A stretch of 64,000 nucleotides of DNA from Methylotenera sp. (GCA_017880905.1 JADGRO010000014.1:25189-89188), one strand, 5' to 3'; positions 32,753 through 42,985 are shown, counted from the stretch's first letter. Made by a program: numbers and translations. Notes: generated from the letters alone by a model not told the origin.

Positions 32753-33615
32753 TTAATTTTTAATTTTTGACTTATTTTTTTCCATTATGCTCTGTTTTTT
32801 TTCTAACTCATCAATTCTATTTTTGAGTGTAGATAATTCATCAGCATCCTTTATTTTATTCCGAATTGAATCTAGAGCTTCTTTTGATGCAATTAGCTCA
32901 TTATTCAATTTTAATTCATCAACTCTAGTAGTTGTCGTTATTACTCCTAATTTTTCCCATAAAAATTTAGAAAAAATTGGCTCAAGTTGTGAAAACAATA
33001 ATAAAAAAGCAATTAAAATGCCTCCTAAGAACAAAGAGTTTTTAACCGAAGCGCTTGCCGCTTTTACTGCCCGCTCCTCAATTCCACTAACCCCCAAAAA
33101 AGTGCGATGAAACAGTCTCGCTGATTTTGACAATTCGATTCCATAGTCTTTATCACTTACGACGCTAGGTTTATAGTCAGCAATAGGACCATCCAGTTTA
33201 TGAAATGTAATTTTCGCGATTTCTTGGTCTTTTGTTATTACAACATCTTGGGCAGAAAAGTTAACTAAAAAACAACTTAACGGTCCTGAGTAACCTGGCT
33301 CAACTGCGCTAGCATTCAGCAACATAAGGCCTTTTTGCGCCAATCGATTCAAAGGTGCGTAGTAAGCGGATATAGAAGCGTTTAGATTAAGTTTTTCTTT
33401 AGTCTTTATATTAAACACTCAGTAGGGCCAATTATCCAATAATCTCTTTTACGGCCACCCACATGACATGGTTCCAATTCTTCATAACCAGATTCAGGCA
33501 AAAAAACACTACCTACTCTAAGTGAGTATCCTGAATTATGTAAATTTCCTGATTCATGATTCTCAATCAAATTTACGCTACTTATTAAATCTTTGATATT
33601 CTTATCTGAAAGCAT
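32753..33615 (-). pseudogene. dUTPase/dCTP-deaminase-fold domain joined to a membrane helix and coiled coil, frameshifted
   Basis: The first frame (33615 to 33406, 69 aa) starts MLSDKNIKDLISS and contains SGYSLRVGSVF, matching the beginning of dCTP deaminases (SDKDI ... YDLRLG). The second (33418 to 32753) continues with FNIKTKEKLNLNASISAYYAP, LNRLAQKGLMLLNASAVEPGYSGPL and VITKDQEIAKITF, the rest of the same fold. One more T near 33410 would join them into about 287 aa. The RSSLAR motif reads PLNRLAQ, and the catalytic Glu after GxxG is replaced (GPLSCFLVN against GCIVLEFYN of E. coli Dcd). After the fold come a membrane segment (SLFLGGILIAFLLLFSQL) and a C-terminal coiled coil rich in Lys/Glu/Leu. 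It is thus probably a non-catalytic nucleotide-binding or structural protein, not a housekeeping deaminase. Confidence 0.72.
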
Positions 33616-33689
33616 AATTTCAACCTATCATCCCAATTCAAAATACAATTTTAGAATATTTATACAAATTAGCTATCATTAAAAGACCA

Positions 33690-33698
33690 GGTTTAATT
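33690..33698 (+). repeat. 9-bp direct repeat GGTTTAATT, right edge of the accessory island
   Basis: Second copy of the 9-mer at 31927-31935, overlapping the first two bases of the kdsB stop (read on the minus strand). See the left copy for its possible meaning. Confidence 0.4.
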
Positions 33699-34437
33699 AA
33701 ATAACAAAAAAACTTCTCACGTAATCCAAGTCTTCTTGAGTATCTACGCCACTTGCAGGCGCATTTTGTGTAATGGTCACACCAATTTTATAGCCATGAT
33801 GCAGCACGCGCAGTTGCTCTAAACTCTCAATTTTTTCTAGCTCGGTTACACTTAATTGCGCGTATTTTTTAAGGAACCCAACGCGATAGGCGTAAATACC
33901 AATATGACGGTAGGCTTGAATACTTTTCTTGTGCGCATCATCACGCGGATACGGAATCGGCGAGCGGCTGAAATACAGCGCGTTACCGTGTGCATCTATC
34001 ACTACTTTAACGATATTCGGGTTGAGAAAATTGGCTTCATCATGAATGGTGTGACAAGCGGTTGCCATCACTGCGTCTTTGCTTTTCGCTAAATGTTCGG
34101 CGACTTCTTTGATTAAATTTGGCTCAATCAGCGGTTCGTCGCCCTGTACATTCACCACAATTTCATCGTCATTCCAGCCCAGTTTCTGCGCAACTTCGGC
34201 GATTCTATCCGTACCAGAAGCATGGTCTATACGCGTCATCACCGCTTTGATATTGTGTTCCGCCGCCGCTTGCATGATTTTTTCGAAATCAGTGGCAATC
34301 ACAACTTCACTTGCGCCACTTTTTATGGCTTGCTCTGCAACCCGCACCACCATTGATTTTCCTGCAATATCTAATAAGGGCTTGCCAGGCAAACGCATAC
34401 TTGCATAACGTGCAGGAATAACGACTTTAAAAGTCAT
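33697..34437 (-). CDS. kdsB: 3-deoxy-manno-octulosonate cytidylyltransferase
   Basis: KdsB activates Kdo as CMP-Kdo for lipopolysaccharide core synthesis. The 246-aa protein shows the nucleotide-binding N-terminus VVIPARYASMRLPGKPLLDIAGKSM, VVNVQGDEPLIEP and YFSRSPIPYPRD. It directly abuts the Trm112-like gene (one-base overlap) and ends the lolC-to-kdsB envelope run. The accessory island begins right after its stop. Confidence 0.96.
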   Translation of the reverse strand: MTFKVVIPARYASMRLPGKPLLDIAGKSMVVRVAEQAIKSGASEVVIATDFEKIMQAAAEHNIKAVMTRIDHASGTDRIAEVAQKLGWNDDEIVVNVQGDEPLIEPNLIKEVAEHLAKSKDAVMATACHTIHDEANFLNPNIVKVVIDAHGNALYFSRSPIPYPRDDAHKKSIQAYRHIGIYAYRVGFLKKYAQLSVTELEKIESLEQLRVLHHGYKIGVTITQNAPASGVDTQEDLDYVRSFFVI

Positions 34438-34619
34438 TAGTCAACTTTTTCGTCAGGGTCGAGTTTTCTGGCTTCATCTTCCAGCATCACCGGAATACCA
34501 TCACGAATGGGGTATGCCAGCCGCGCCGATTTTGAAATGAGTTCGTTGGCTTTTTTATCATAGATTAGCGGCCCTTTGGTGACCGGGCAAACCAGAATTT
34601 GTAGTAATTTTGCGTCCAT
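34437..34619 (-). CDS. ycaR: Trm112 family protein (YcaR-like)
   Basis: A 60-aa protein with the Trm112/YcaR pattern [42 protein letters not shown] and a short acidic tail. Zinc-binding Trm112 of eukaryotes activates methyltransferases; in bacteria the small YcaR-type protein between lpxK and kdsB has no firm role. Only one Cys remains (VCPV), so zinc binding is unlikely. It overlaps kdsB by one base and follows lpxK by 16 bases. Confidence 0.9.
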   Translation of the reverse strand: MDAKLLQILVCPVTKGPLIYDKKANELISKSARLAYPIRDGIPVMLEDEARKLDPDEKVD

Positions 34620-34635
34620 ACTCTATCCTTACTTT

Positions 34636-35652
34636 TTAAATCTTACTTTTTGCTAATTTACTTAAAATTAACAGCATGAGTTGCGCGTCAATTTGCACTT
34701 CGACTGGCAAATACCAAGCATTATTCAATGTTAATTGTCTGCATTTTACGGCATCTTTCTCTGTCATCAATAATGTTTTTTCTTGCAGCTCTGCAAAATC
34801 TTGCTGCGTAAACGCATGGTGATCATTAAATGCACGATACTCGCAATTTAAACCTAAGCCTTTTACAAAATTAAAAAATCGCTCTGGATGCCCAATACCT
34901 GCCATTGCCACCACGTATTGCTGTTTTAAGGCTGTTAAGCTGGTTTTGGTTTTTTCATCTAAACTAAAAATTCCCTGCATATGCAAGCTCATGGCAAACA
35001 CGGGCGGTAAGGCCTCTTCAGGCATTATTGCCTTTAACCCAACGCGTCCCATATCTACAATGCCATCTACAGCGGCTAGCCGACTAACTTTTTCGCGCAT
35101 TGGCCCGGCTGGCAAAAGCTGTAGATTACCAAATGAATGTTTTGAATTGATCACCACAATTTCGATATCGCGTTTTAAACGATAATGTTGTAAGCCATCG
35201 TCACTGATAATTACATTGCAGGCTGAATGCGCCTGCAACAGTGCCCTGCCAGCCTCTTCGCGGTTTGCGTTCACCCATACAGGACAATCAGTACGCTTGG
35301 CGATTAATACCGGTTCATCTCCAAATGCGATTGGGTCGCTAGTTGCCAACACTTCGCCTATAGAGTTTCCACCATAGCCGCGGCTGATAACACCAGGCGT
35401 GTAACCCAGCTGTTTTAACTGCTCCACCAAGTAAATCACCAAAGGTGTTTTGCCAGTGCCGCCTACGCTAATATTTCCAACCACGATTACGGGGACAGGC
35501 AGATGATAAGACTTGAGAATGCCATATTGATACAAGGTACGTCTAACCACAACTAGCGCACCAAATAGCCATGAAAGTGGCACCAATACTAGGTGCGCTA
35601 AGCCTATAGACTGCCACTGTTGATTAAACCAGCGATTAAACCCGGCGTACAT
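34636..35652 (-). CDS. lpxK: Tetraacyldisaccharide 4'-kinase
   Basis: LpxK phosphorylates the lipid A precursor DS-1-P at the inner membrane. The 338-aa protein has an N-terminal membrane-associated helix, the Walker A motif VVGNISVGGTGKTPLVIYL, and the family segments SRGYGG, FGDEPVLIAKR and ISDDGLQHYRLKRDIEIVV. The gene follows msbA with a 3-base gap, the usual msbA-lpxK pairing for lipid A synthesis and flipping. Confidence 0.95.
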   Translation of the reverse strand: MYAGFNRWFNQQWQSIGLAHLVLVPLSWLFGALVVVRRTLYQYGILKSYHLPVPVIVVGNISVGGTGKTPLVIYLVEQLKQLGYTPGVISRGYGGNSIGEVLATSDPIAFGDEPVLIAKRTDCPVWVNANREEAGRALLQAHSACNVIISDDGLQHYRLKRDIEIVVINSKHSFGNLQLLPAGPMREKVSRLAAVDGIVDMGRVGLKAIMPEEALPPVFAMSLHMQGIFSLDEKTKTSLTALKQQYVVAMAGIGHPERFFNFVKGLGLNCEYRAFNDHHAFTQQDFAELQEKTLLMTEKDAVKCRQLTLNNAWYLPVEVQIDAQLMLLILSKLAKSKI

Positions 35653-35655
35653 GTG

Positions 35656-37413
35656 TTAAGCTTCTAGCTCTTTTTTATATAGCTTGGTGTAGTAGCCGTT
35701 CAACACCATAAGCTGCGCGTGGCTGCCCGATTCGATGATTTCGCCCTTATCCATCACCAAAATCCTATCGGCGTTTTCAACGGTGCTTAGGCGATGCGCA
35801 ATGACAATACTGGTGCGATTTTTCATTAAGGTATCGAGCGCAGCTTGCACATGCTGTTCCGATTCCGTATCCAGTGCACTGGTAGCTTCATCTAGCAATA
35901 AAATAGGCGCGTTTTTAAGAATCGCCCGCGCAATGGCTATACGCTGGCGCTGACCGCCAGACAAGCGCACGCCCCGGTCGCCGATTTCATTTTGCAAGCC
36001 TTTTGGCAATTGTGAAATAAACTCCCAAGCATGTGCAGCTTTGGCAGCTTCAATCACTTCGACCTCAGACGTGTTGCGCAACACGCCATAAGCAATATTG
36101 TTAAAGATAGTGTCATTAAACAAAATAATATCTTGGCTGACAAGCGCAAACTGGCTGCGCAAATTTTTTAATTCGAGAGAACGAATATCGATTCCATCAA
36201 GTAAAATCAAGCCTTGTTGCAGTTCGTAAAAGCGTGGCAGCAAATTCACCAATGTGGTTTTACCACCACCAGATCGCCCTACCAATGCCACTTTTTCGCC
36301 AGGCTTTATAGTGAAACTGAGGTTATTAAGTGCAGGTTTTTTGGTGTTGACATAATTTAAAGTGACGTTTTTATATTCGATGGCGCCTTTGGCGCGTCTA
36401 ATTTCCTTGCTGCCTTCGTTCACTTCGACGGACGTATCAATCACCTCAAACACGCTTTGTGCGGCAGCTAGACTCACCTGCAAATCTTCGTTAACTGCAG
36501 TCAAATTTTTAATGGGCGCAATCAACATCAGGAGCGCCCCTACAAAGGCCGCAAACTCGCCGGCACTAAATCGGCCTACCGAGTAATACACCACCAAACC
36601 CAAAGAGAGTGCTGCCAGCAGTTCAACCACCATGCTATTGATACTGGTTAGTCTAGCCAAACGCACTTGCATACGACGATTTTTACCAGCCACTTCCGCA
36701 AAGCGTTCAAATTCAAAATTGGTGGCACCAAAAATTTTAACAATACGCTGACCAGCAATCGCCTCTTCCGCGGCTTTAGTCATCTCGCCCACAGATTGCT
36801 GCACTTGTTTGCCAGAATCACGTAATTTTGGCGTCATTTTTTTAAGATAAACTGCCATCAACGGCGCAACAAAGACAAAGATAAGTGTCAGGCGCCAATC
36901 GAGATAAAGCATATATAGTAATATACCAATGGCGGTAAGTGTATCGCGCACCACTGTTAGCACTACCTTGGTACATGCGCCAGCCATCTGCTCGACATCG
37001 TATGTCAGCTTGGAAATAATTAAACCAGCTGAATGTGCATCATAAAAACTAACTGGCAACTGCATCAATTGTTTAAAAGTATCACGCCGTAATGATTCAA
37101 TGACGCGGCGCGCTACCCAACGCATGGAAAAATTAGAAAAAAATCCAGAAATTGCGCGTAATGCCATCAAACCAAACAGTATCAGTGGTAAAAACTTCAT
37201 TTTTTCTGGCGATTGTTTTACAAAACCTTCATCGGTGACTTGTTTAATGGTAGCTAAAAATCCAGTGTTGGTTGCAGACAAGATAACTAATGAAAAAATA
37301 CCTAGCGCAAACACCAGCTTGTATTGCCACGCATAACGCAGCAAACGCAAATACAACATTTTTGCGTTAGCAATATGCAGCGGTTTTTCTTTAATGGGAG
37401 AGAATTTCGACAT
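35656..37413 (-). CDS. msbA: Lipid A export ATP-binding/permease protein
   Basis: MsbA is a homodimeric ABC exporter that flips lipid A-core across the inner membrane. The 585-aa half-transporter has six membrane helices in residues 20-320 and an ATPase domain with Walker A GRSGGGKTTLVNL, signature LSGGQRQRIAIARA, Walker B ILLLDEATSALD and the switch His in IVIAHRLSTV. Its context with lpxK and kdsB supports MsbA over a generic exporter. Confidence 0.95.
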   Translation of the reverse strand: MSKFSPIKEKPLHIANAKMLYLRLLRYAWQYKLVFALGIFSLVILSATNTGFLATIKQVTDEGFVKQSPEKMKFLPLILFGLMALRAISGFFSNFSMRWVARRVIESLRRDTFKQLMQLPVSFYDAHSAGLIISKLTYDVEQMAGACTKVVLTVVRDTLTAIGILLYMLYLDWRLTLIFVFVAPLMAVYLKKMTPKLRDSGKQVQQSVGEMTKAAEEAIAGQRIVKIFGATNFEFERFAEVAGKNRRMQVRLARLTSINSMVVELLAALSLGLVVYYSVGRFSAGEFAAFVGALLMLIAPIKNLTAVNEDLQVSLAAAQSVFEVIDTSVEVNEGSKEIRRAKGAIEYKNVTLNYVNTKKPALNNLSFTIKPGEKVALVGRSGGGKTTLVNLLPRFYELQQGLILLDGIDIRSLELKNLRSQFALVSQDIILFNDTIFNNIAYGVLRNTSEVEVIEAAKAAHAWEFISQLPKGLQNEIGDRGVRLSGGQRQRIAIARAILKNAPILLLDEATSALDTESEQHVQAALDTLMKNRTSIVIAHRLSTVENADRILVMDKGEIIESGSHAQLMVLNGYYTKLYKKELEA

Positions 37414-37469
37414 GATGATTACGTCGAACTAGGAAATAAAATATTTGTTGATATTTAAGAACCCAAACC

Positions 37470-37889
37470 TTATGGGGTCGCCCCTATTTGTGTTGCAAAA
37501 GTAATGTGTGTGTAATTGGCTTGACGAGCAGCCTCCATCACGTTGATGACGGATTGATGGGTAGTTTTAGCATCTGCATTAATCACTATGGTAGGCTCTT
37601 TACCATCACCTACAGCCTTGGTAAGTGCACTCGAAATATTCTCTACGCCACCTGTAACTTCTGTGCCATTCACCATATAGTGCCCACCTGCATCAACTTC
37701 AACCGTAATTACTAAAGGCTTATCTGCCGGGCTGTTGGCTTCAGCGGTTGGCAAGTTAATTTGTAACTCACTGGTGCGCGAAAATGTCGCACTTACTACC
37801 AAGAAAATAATAATGACCAATAACACATCAATTAAAGGTACAAGATTCATCTCAAGTTCTTCGTTGCGTCTGCCACGTTGAAAATTCAT
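37470..37889 (-). CDS. exbD: ExbD/TolR-family biopolymer transport protein
   Basis: A 139-aa inner-membrane protein with a single N-terminal helix containing the essential Asp (MNLVPLIDVLLVIIIFLVVSATF) and a periplasmic domain. With ExbB it forms a proton-driven motor that energises TonB-type transporters. No tonB is adjacent. The gene lies between exbB and msbA, as in many betaproteobacteria, where this ExbBD pair may serve envelope transport broadly. Confidence 0.92.
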   Translation of the reverse strand: MNFQRGRRNEELEMNLVPLIDVLLVIIIFLVVSATFSRTSELQINLPTAEANSPADKPLVITVEVDAGGHYMVNGTEVTGGVENISSALTKAVGDGKEPTIVINADAKTTHQSVINVMEAARQANYTHITFATQIGATP

Positions 37890-37903
37890 TTTCTTATAAC
37901 CTT

Positions 37904-38509
37904 TTAATTACGCTGACCGTGTAAGACTTCGACCAATTTAATAGCTTGCTGCTCCATATCTATTAGCAAATCGTCCACTTTACTGCGGAAATAACGATAG
38001 GAAATCATTGAGGGCACAGCCACAATAATACCGGCCGCGGTGTTATAAAGAGCTACCGAAATACCGCGTGCAAATTGTGCTACATCGTGACCGCTGTTGG
38101 TGAACGAGCCAAACAATGCCACCATACCAATCACCGTACCCAGCAAGCCTAATAACGGCGCCACTGTAGCAATGGTGCCCAAAATGGGCAAATAACGTTC
38201 TAGTTTATGCGCAACAGCACGGCCTGTTTCCTCGATAGCTTCCTTAGTCACTTCACGCGAGTTTTTGGCGTTAGATAACGCACTTGCGAATACTTGGCCT
38301 AGCAACGAATGTTGCTCGAGTTTATTTAATGTTTCTTTCGTCACGCCGCCCTGCCCCAGCCACCTTTGCACCTCAGGCAACAGGTTGCTAGGCGCTACCA
38401 TCTCGCTACGCAAAGCCCAGAAGCGCTCACCGATGATCGCCAGCGCGACGATGGATGCAATAATAAGCGGCCAAATTGGCCAACCAGCGGCCTGAATGAT
38501 TTCCCACAC
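37904..38509 (-). CDS. exbB: ExbB/TolQ/MotA-family proton channel protein
   Basis: A 201-aa protein with three membrane helices: WPIWPLIIASIVALAIIGERFWAL, then a cytoplasmic loop, then LPILGTIATVAPLLGLLGTVIGMVALFG and ISVALYNTAAGIIVAVPSMISY, the conserved ExbB channel helices. I place the start at the GTG at 38509 (MWEIIQAAGWPIWPL) because a strong GAGGAG lies 8 bases upstream. A longer frame back to 38572 would add 21 residues unlike other ExbB proteins. It is 14 bases upstream of exbD. Confidence 0.9.
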   Translation of the reverse strand: MWEIIQAAGWPIWPLIIASIVALAIIGERFWALRSEMVAPSNLLPEVQRWLGQGGVTKETLNKLEQHSLLGQVFASALSNAKNSREVTKEAIEETGRAVAHKLERYLPILGTIATVAPLLGLLGTVIGMVALFGSFTNSGHDVAQFARGISVALYNTAAGIIVAVPSMISYRYFRSKVDDLLIDMEQQAIKLVEVLHGQRN

Positions 38510-38600
38510 AGCAATACTCCTCGAACATTCAAAAATTCCTACTACTTTAGCTGGAAGCAGGCGTTTCGGCAAGTTCCAGTTTGCTCATTTTAAGCTTTAT

Positions 38601-40976
38601 TTAATATTTCTCTAAATATTTGTCATGCCAATATCTAGGCTGACTTTGACGCCAGGCCTCAATTTTGATGGGTTTATTGGATATAAAATTTATCTTTAGC
38701 GCGCCATTATAGTCTGAACGATACAGCGAAGCGCCACTCCCCTTATAACGCTGAATAATCAATGGCTTAGGGTGTTTAAATCGGTTCAAATAACCTACAG
38801 TAAAAATGCCAGTTTTAGCGCCAACAGCTGCAATAAATTCGGGTGTAGATGAAGTTTTACTGCCGTGATGCGGCGCGATTAGAACATCGCTAGAAAGCTT
38901 ATGCATACTGGATTGTAGCAATATCTCTTCCGCTTCTTTTTCGATGTCACCAGTGAGTAAAATACTACCAAATTGACTGCTCGCTTTCACTACACAGCTT
39001 CTATTGTTATCAGTGAAATTAACATCTCCATAGCTTTCCCAACTTGGGTATAGCACTTCAAAATTAACCTTATCCCACTGCCAATACTGACCAGCAAAAC
39101 ATTTGATAGCGTTTGGCGGCAAGATCATGACATCGGTCTGTGTAAACGAACTCGAAAACCAGCCAATGGGCATCTGTGCCAGCACAGAGGCAGCGCCTCC
39201 ATTATGGTCAATATCATTATGACTTACCATAAAGCCATCAAGTTTTTTAACACCTTCACCACGTAAATAGGGAATGATAATTTTACTACCTGCATCGCTT
39301 TGTGCTGAATAACGCGGCCCCGCGTCGTATAAAAAAGTATGGTTAGCCGTTTGAATCACTACCGCCAAACCTTGGCCTATATCCAGCACCGTTACTTGCA
39401 TTTCGCTCTCAGCGGGTCGTGATGAATTGACAAAAAACAATGGCAATAACAAAAACAAACCCAACCAGCGTTGCGGAAAGCCACGCGGTAATAATAACCA
39501 ACATACGCCCATCATCGCTGTAATCATTGCCCATATTGGCGATGCGGCTTGCTGCCAAGTAGGTAAACTCGCCAGCCAATTTAAACCTTGCATACAAATC
39601 GTTAATACAAAATGCGAGGCCAGTAAAATAAAATCAATTTGCAACAAACTGCCCAAAATCGCCAACGGCACCACGATTAAGCTGATGATGGGAATTGCAA
39701 ATGCGTTGGCAAATGGCGAGACCATAGAAGCTTGCCCAAACATGACAATCAGCATAGGTAACAGGCCTAAAGTAACTGCCCACTGTGTAGTTACAGCTTC
39801 TTTAAGCCAATGCTGTGTTGCTAATCTGCCTACAGAAGCGTAAGCAATTAATGCTACTGCGCTAAATGACAGCCAAAACCCTGGCGCGATTACCGCCCAC
39901 GGATCAAGCAAAACAACCACAATTAATGTAATGGCTAATGCACGTGAAATGGCCAAATTACGGCCAAATAACAAGGCTAAAGCAAATGTCATTAGCATGT
40001 AAAGTGTGCGCTGCGTTGGTACCGACATGCCAGCCAGTAACGCATACAAAATCGCTACAAACAACCCAACAATAGTGGCCGCTTTGCGCGTAGGCATGCG
40101 CATGACCAATGTTGGAAACCGCCGCCAAATAAATGAGGCAATGGCAAAAGCCAAGCCCGCCAGCATGGTGATGTGCAGGCCAGAAATGCTCATAAGATGA
40201 TTCACGCCGGTGCGTAAATACACGTTCCACTGCGCTTGTGAAATTTGACTGCCATCACCTACCACCAAAGCGCGAATCACACCTGCATATGGTTTATCTG
40301 CTAGTGTTTTCGAGATGTGATTACCCACTTTTTCACGTGCTTTTTCAACTATATAACTTGGTTGCCATACAAAATTATTGAGTTTTTTATAACCACTTTT
40401 ATTGTTGATGCTGCCCATGGCGCGAATATTTTGCTCTAGCACCCACGCCTCAAAATCAAAGCCATGCGGATTGTACGTAGTGTGCGGCCGTTTAAGTCGC
40501 ACCGTGAATTGCCAGCGCTCTCCCACATGAAAGTAATTAGCTAAACTCGGCGCATTTTCAGGTTTTGCTGATTCGGTTTCGCGATAAAAATTCAATGAAA
40601 TGTGACGTGGGACTTTTGCATCTTTAGTGAGGATTTTTTCTACGTCAAACTGAAAGCGCTCACCATGTTCAGTCACTTCTGGTAGTGTTGCTACCATGCC
40701 AATTAAAGTGATACTTTTTTGCTCCCATGCTTTGGGTAGCTCATCGCTTAAACGAATCGTTGCAAACGTAGCTGCCCAGAAAAACCCAAATAAAGCTGCG
40801 AACAAAAAAATAGCTATTTTTTGGCCAAATTTAGAAAGTTTGAGTTTTAATGAACGTGATTTAACTACAAATAAAAAAACCGGGATAAAAGCTAATAGCC
40901 AATACAGACTTGGCAACGCAGCTTGTTGTTGCAGCAACCAAGCCCCAAACACAAAGCCTAGCGCTAGCATTACCAT
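38601..40976 (-). CDS. comEC: DNA internalisation competence protein ComEC/Rec2
   Basis: ComEC forms the inner-membrane channel for single-stranded DNA during natural transformation. The 791-aa protein has an N-terminal DUF4131 region, the competence domain (GVNHLMSISGLHITMLAGLAFA; LLAGMSVPTQRTLYMLMTF) with many membrane helices, and a C-terminal metallo-beta-lactamase-like domain (LDIGQGLAVVIQTANHTFLYDAGPR; VSHNDIDHNGGAASVL; APHHGSKTSS). All modules are complete. Other competence genes would have to lie elsewhere; pilT/pilU are in this window. It starts directly after lolD. Confidence 0.94.
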   Translation of the reverse strand: MVMLALGFVFGAWLLQQQAALPSLYWLLAFIPVFLFVVKSRSLKLKLSKFGQKIAIFLFAALFGFFWAATFATIRLSDELPKAWEQKSITLIGMVATLPEVTEHGERFQFDVEKILTKDAKVPRHISLNFYRETESAKPENAPSLANYFHVGERWQFTVRLKRPHTTYNPHGFDFEAWVLEQNIRAMGSINNKSGYKKLNNFVWQPSYIVEKAREKVGNHISKTLADKPYAGVIRALVVGDGSQISQAQWNVYLRTGVNHLMSISGLHITMLAGLAFAIASFIWRRFPTLVMRMPTRKAATIVGLFVAILYALLAGMSVPTQRTLYMLMTFALALLFGRNLAISRALAITLIVVVLLDPWAVIAPGFWLSFSAVALIAYASVGRLATQHWLKEAVTTQWAVTLGLLPMLIVMFGQASMVSPFANAFAIPIISLIVVPLAILGSLLQIDFILLASHFVLTICMQGLNWLASLPTWQQAASPIWAMITAMMGVCWLLLPRGFPQRWLGLFLLLPLFFVNSSRPAESEMQVTVLDIGQGLAVVIQTANHTFLYDAGPRYSAQSDAGSKIIIPYLRGEGVKKLDGFMVSHNDIDHNGGAASVLAQMPIGWFSSSFTQTDVMILPPNAIKCFAGQYWQWDKVNFEVLYPSWESYGDVNFTDNNRSCVVKASSQFGSILLTGDIEKEAEEILLQSSMHKLSSDVLIAPHHGSKTSSTPEFIAAVGAKTGIFTVGYLNRFKHPKPLIIQRYKGSGASLYRSDYNGALKINFISNKPIKIEAWRQSQPRYWHDKYLEKY

Positions 40977-41651
40977 TTAGCTGAATAAAGTAAGTTTGCC
41001 GTCTTCTAAGCGGTATTGCCGTTGCATTTTTGCGGCCAAACCTAAATCATGTGTTACCACTACCAAACTGGTATTTTGCGCTTTGTTAATCTCCAGTAAC
41101 AAATCAAATACTTGGTTGGCGGTCACGCGATCCAAATTGCCGGTTGGTTCATCCGCCAATATGCATGAGGGTTGCGTAACAAGTGCCCGAGCAAGTGCCG
41201 CACGCTGCCGCTCGCCACCAGAAAGCTCGCCCGGCATATGTTCTAAGCGATGTCCTAACCCTACTTTTGCCAGCATTTCTGCTGCCTGCGTAAGCGCTTG
41301 CTCTCGCGACATGCGCCGAATTAGCAAGGGCATGGCGACATTTTCTATCGCTGTAAATTCTGGTAAAAGATGATGAAACTGATACACAAAACCGAGTGAT
41401 TGATTGCGTAACTGGCCTTTTTGTGTCTCGGATAATTGGCTTAAGTTTTTACCAGCTAGCTCCACAATGCCGCTGGTTGGCGCATCCAAGCCGCCCAGCA
41501 AATGCAAGAGCGTACTTTTGCCTGAGCCCGATACGCCGACGATGGCAATTTGTTCGCCATTGTTGACATTCAAATCAATGCCATTTAGTACAGCGACATC
41601 CAAGCCTGTGTAAGTTTTGCAAAGAGCGTTGCAGGCGATAATACTATTCAT
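40977..41651 (-). CDS. lolD: Lipoprotein-releasing system ATP-binding protein
   Basis: LolD powers the LolCDE complex, which extracts outer-membrane lipoproteins from the inner membrane and passes them to LolA. The 224-aa ABC ATPase has Walker [18 protein letters not shown]-loop [14 protein letters not shown] (a LolD-type sequence), signature [15 protein letters not shown] and Walker [13 protein letters not shown]. It overlaps lolC by 8 bases. Confidence 0.95.
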   Translation of the reverse strand: MNSIIACNALCKTYTGLDVAVLNGIDLNVNNGEQIAIVGVSGSGKSTLLHLLGGLDAPTSGIVELAGKNLSQLSETQKGQLRNQSLGFVYQFHHLLPEFTAIENVAMPLLIRRMSREQALTQAAEMLAKVGLGHRLEHMPGELSGGERQRAALARALVTQPSCILADEPTGNLDRVTANQVFDLLLEINKAQNTSLVVVTHDLGLAAKMQRQYRLEDGKLTLFS

Positions 41652-42924
41652 AGCGCAAAGCCTCGGCGGGGTTGATGGTGGAGGCTTTGTAGCTAGGGTA
41701 AATCGTAGCGAGCAGGCTTAGCACAAACGACATAATCACGATGGTAATCACGTCATTCCACTCCAGTTTTGAAGGCAAGTCACTGATGTAATAGACATCT
41801 TTAGCCAAGAATTGTACATGAAATAAATTCTCGATAAACGGCACAATGGTTTCGATATTTAAAGCAATCAACACGCCAAATACCGCACCAATCAAGGTTC
41901 CTATGACACCTATCAACGCACCTTGAATCATAAAAATGCCCATAATACTGCGCGGACTGGCGCCGAAAGTACGCATAATGGCGATATCAGCGCGCTTATC
42001 GGTAACCGCCATCACCAAAGTAGAAACAATGTTAAACGCAGCAACGGCGACGATTAACGCCAAGATAATAAACATCACACGCTTCTCCATTTGCACTGCC
42101 TTAAAGAAATTAGTGTGCTGCTGCGTCCAATCAGTAATAAGATAGCTGCCGTCCAAGCTTCGTGCCAATTTGGCCGCTATTTCGGGTGCATCAAATAAAT
42201 CATCCAGCTTTAATCGTAAGCCAGAAACTCTATCGCCCATGCGATATAACTTGGCCGCATCGTCCATGTGAATGAGCACCAAGCCGGCATCGTACTCGTA
42301 CATGCCGATTTGAAATAAACCAACCACCTTAAATTGTTTGATGCGAGGCACCACGCCCGTTGGTGTAAATTGGCCTTGTGGGGCCATCAGCACTACTTTG
42401 TCGCCTATGGTCGCGCCAAGCGACATGGCCAAATCTGTACCCAAAATCACACCAAACTCGCCCGCATGCAAATCGGTCAAACTACCCACTTTCATGTGCT
42501 TACCCAAATCAGCAACTTTATCTTCTTCTTCTGGCAAGACACCACGTACTATCGCGCCCTGCACCGCTTGGCCATAGCTCAGCATACCTTGTGCTATTAC
42601 GTAAGGCGCACTGGCAATGACTTTAGGTTGATTTTTTACCTGATTTGCAAGATTTCGCCAATTCGCGAGTTGATTATTGGCTTCGGTGATTTCTAAGTGC
42701 GAAGCCACGCCAAGAATGCGTGTGCGCAACTCGGTCTGGAAACCGTTCATCACCGATAACACTACGATTAAAGCCGTCACACCAAGCGCAATACCGACCA
42801 TGCTGGTGAGCGAAATGAACGAGATGAAATGATTTTTGCGTTTGGCGCGGGTGTAACGCAAACCGACAAACAGCTCAAATGGCAGAGCTTTAGCCAATGG
42901 AAATAATTTTGAAAGCAAAGACAT
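41644..42924 (-). CDS. lolC: Lipoprotein-releasing system transmembrane protein LolC/LolE
   Basis: A 426-aa MacB/FtsX-type permease with one N-terminal membrane helix ([30 protein letters not shown]), a large periplasmic domain and three C-terminal helices. Motifs [25 protein letters not shown] and [22 protein letters not shown] are those of LolC/E. Betaproteobacteria often carry a single LolC/E (LolF-type) protein that works as a homodimer. Only one copy is seen here. Confidence 0.93.
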   Translation of the reverse strand: MSLLSKLFPLAKALPFELFVGLRYTRAKRKNHFISFISLTSMVGIALGVTALIVVLSVMNGFQTELRTRILGVASHLEITEANNQLANWRNLANQVKNQPKVIASAPYVIAQGMLSYGQAVQGAIVRGVLPEEEDKVADLGKHMKVGSLTDLHAGEFGVILGTDLAMSLGATIGDKVVLMAPQGQFTPTGVVPRIKQFKVVGLFQIGMYEYDAGLVLIHMDDAAKLYRMGDRVSGLRLKLDDLFDAPEIAAKLARSLDGSYLITDWTQQHTNFFKAVQMEKRVMFIILALIVAVAAFNIVSTLVMAVTDKRADIAIMRTFGASPRSIMGIFMIQGALIGVIGTLIGAVFGVLIALNIETIVPFIENLFHVQFLAKDVYYISDLPSKLEWNDVITIVIMSFVLSLLATIYPSYKASTINPAEALRYE

Positions 42925-42985
42925 TATAGAATCTTAGCAGTTTTCTGCCACCAAGATTCTTACCAAAGTAGAAAAATTTACTTAA

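Noticed and set aside
39427..39843. Plus-strand open frame of 138 codons opposite comEC
   Set aside because: Antisense to a conserved membrane region of ComEC; no RBS and no domain.
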